This document shows positions 62,745 to 64,000 of a stretch of DNA of 64,000 nt, piece by piece (position 1 is the stretch's first letter; every line of letters begins with the position of its first letter). The position numbers and the translations under genes are program-made. The stretch comes from Clostridiales bacterium (GTDB lineage: Bacteria > Bacillota > Clostridia > Oscillospirales > Oscillospiraceae): contig JALFRA010000031.1 of the NCBI GenBank assembly GCA_022785125.1, positions 1 to 64,000 of the forward strand, in the 5' to 3' direction. Under the pieces are notes generated by a model. That model did no database searches. It was not told the DNA's origin and saw nothing but the letters and a program-made list of their open reading frames with translations.

Positions 62745-63518
62745 TTGAAGCCGGACTACAATGAGCTGCTGGAAATCGTAAGCGAAATGGGCTTCCGGCT
62801 CATGCTCAGCGGAGCGGAGATCTACCGGGTGGAGGAGTCCGTCAGCCGCCTGCTCCAGGCCTACGGGGCCGAGCGGGGGGAGGTCTTTGCCATCCCCAAC
62901 TGCATCATCGTCAGCCTCACCTCTCCCCAGGGGGAACCCATGACCCAGATCCGCCGGATGCCCAGCCACGGCACCGACATCTACCTGCTGGAGCGGTACA
63001 ACGACCTGTGCCGCCGGCTGTGCCGGGAGACGCCCCCCTTTGAGGAGGCCCTGGACAGTATGCGCCAGATCGAGCGCACCCACAAGGTCTACTCCCTGCC
63101 AGTCCAGCTGCTGGCCCACTTCCTGGGCTGCGGTATGTTCTCCCTGTTTTACGGCGGCTCGGTATGGGACGGCCTGTGCGGCGGCGTCTGCGGCATGGTG
63201 ATCTGTCTGTGTATGGCCTTCACCTCCAGGCTGGGGGCCAACCTCTTTTTCAAAACCATCGCCGGCGCGGCGGTGTCCGCCTTTGTGGCCCTGGCCCTTA
63301 CCGCCGCCGGTATCGGCCAGAATTCCGACAGCATCATCATCGGCGCCCTGATGGCCCTGGTGCCCGGCATCGCCTTTACCAACGCCATGCGGGATATCAT
63401 GGCCGGCGACATGGTGGCCGGCATCAGCAAGGCCGCCGAGGCCCTGCTCATCGGAGCGGCCATCGCCCTGGGCACCGCCCTGGCCCTGGGTCTGATCCGG
63501 ATGCTGATGGGAGGCTGA
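62745..63518 (+). CDS. ThrE-type threonine/serine exporter, N-terminal-domain subunit
   Basis: A TTG at 62745 is eight bases after AGGAGG; the frame upstream to 62676 has no site. The 257-residue protein opens LKPDYNELLEIVSEMGFRLMLSGAEIYRVEES, the soluble DUF1212 (ThrE) domain with SHGTDIYLLERYNDL, followed by five membrane helices. With the small partner encoded one base downstream it makes the split form of the ThrE/YjjP-YjjB exporter. The transported compound may be Thr/Ser or a dicarboxylate. Confidence 0.87.
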   Translation: MKPDYNELLEIVSEMGFRLMLSGAEIYRVEESVSRLLQAYGAERGEVFAIPNCIIVSLTSPQGEPMTQIRRMPSHGTDIYLLERYNDLCRRLCRETPPFEEALDSMRQIERTHKVYSLPVQLLAHFLGCGMFSLFYGGSVWDGLCGGVCGMVICLCMAFTSRLGANLFFKTIAGAAVSAFVALALTAAGIGQNSDSIIIGALMALVPGIAFTNAMRDIMAGDMVAGISKAAEALLIGAAIALGTALALGLIRMLMGG

Positions 63519-63519
63519 C

Positions 63520-63996
63520 ATGGAACAGTTTACCTACTATCTGCCCTGTATCTACGCCTTCCTGGCCTGCATCGGCTTTTCCCTGCTGTTCAACATCCAC
63601 GGAGCAGCCGGTATGCTCATCTGTGCCGGCGGCGGGGCCCTTGGCTGGCTGGTCTACCTGCTGGCCGCCCCCCTGGTCCACAGCGACATCATCCAATCCT
63701 TTTTCGCTGCCCTGGCCATCTCCGCCTGGTCGGAGATCATGGCCCGGCTGCGCCGGTGCCCGGTGACCAGTTATCTGCTGGTGGCCCTCTTCCCCCTGGT
63801 GCCCGGCGGCGGCATCTACTACACCATGGAGCACGCCATGAGCGGGGAGACCTCCCTGTTTCTGGAGTCTTTGCTCCACACCCTGGGTCTGGCGGGAGCC
63901 CTGGCGGTGGGCGTGCTGATGGTGGCCTCTCTGGCCCGCCTGGTCACCAACTATCAGAATCACCGGCGGAGCCTGTCAGGAGGCAACCACTCATGA
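63520..63996 (+). CDS. ThrE-type exporter, C-terminal-domain subunit (YjjB-like)
   Basis: The 158-residue protein has four to five membrane helices and the DUF3815 motif PVTSYLLVALFPLVPGGGIYYTME. It is the partner of the upstream DUF1212 protein, separated by one base. The stop overlaps another ATG (ATGA) at 63993. Confidence 0.87.
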   Translation: MEQFTYYLPCIYAFLACIGFSLLFNIHGAAGMLICAGGGALGWLVYLLAAPLVHSDIIQSFFAALAISAWSEIMARLRRCPVTSYLLVALFPLVPGGGIYYTMEHAMSGETSLFLESLLHTLGLAGALAVGVLMVASLARLVTNYQNHRRSLSGGNHS

Positions 63997-64000
63997 GACG
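63993..64000 (+). CDS. start of a coupled downstream gene (cut by window end)
   Basis: An ATG at 63993 overlaps the preceding stop as ATGA and is preceded by AGGAGGC, so a third gene of the exporter operon probably begins here. Only the first two codons (Met-Arg) and two bases are visible. Confidence 0.45.

Overview
The window is about 64 kb from a GC-rich, spore-forming, anaerobic Clostridia genome. The core genes resemble those of gut Oscillospiraceae (Flavonifractor/Lawsonibacter/Pseudoflavonifractor-type); this rests on protein resemblance and base composition, and the species is not determined. Supporting signs are spoIIP, pyruvate formate-lyase with its activase, an LtaS-type sulfatase, a DUF711/ACT pair, Opp and polar amino-acid ABC transporters, and frequent GTG/TTG starts behind strong GGAGG sites.

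Region 1 (1 to about 16,720) is the right-hand part of a Tn1549/CTn-type integrative conjugative element that looks badly eroded. Conjugation genes survive as scars: a relaxase tail joined to a PrgI tail, a VirB4 ATPase missing the middle that should carry Walker A, an intact CHAP hydrolase and DUF4315 gene, and a DUF4366 gene cut off and joined to a second relaxase fragment. Behind them is a visibly AT-richer cargo (4,813-12,941, all minus strand) with two defence-like operons. One encodes a UvrD-family helicase fused to a Cas4/AddB-like Fe-S nuclease, an unknown helical protein and a PD-(D/E)XK nuclease. The other is an ABC three-component (ABC-3C) system ending in an XRE regulator. The element ends with a sigma-like factor behind a two-hairpin leader, a zinc-ribbon protein, an RHH protein, a 40-residue ORF and a large serine recombinase.

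Region 2 (about 16,720-30,700) is core metabolism: YfbR nucleotidase, ACT + DUF711, a molybdopterin oxidoreductase, pgi, a conserved P-loop protein, pflA-pflB, an SLH surface protein and a Met-Glu-Val tRNA operon. It also holds hairpin-cluster repeats. Two of these sit between the true 3' end of a gene and a diverged second copy of that 3' end (pgi, and a VanR-like regulator).

Region 3 (30,700-44,500): a VanR-like regulator and a VanS-like kinase lie on opposite strands around a SprT-like protease and an LPG-synthase-type membrane protein. Then follow a GNAT, signal peptidase I, a YhaN/YhaO (SbcCD-like) pair, ymdB, spoIIP, a MarR-DegV pair with a good operator, and an HtrA protease.

Region 4 (44,500-64,000): an opp operon with oppA last and on its own promoter, a GNAT, a DEAD-box helicase, a small RHH protein, DUF1836-degV-prmA, a polar amino-acid ABC transporter, an LtaS-like enzyme, a sugar acetyltransferase with a TetR regulator, and the split ThrE-type exporter.

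All family assignments come from reading motifs and recalling families; no search was run.
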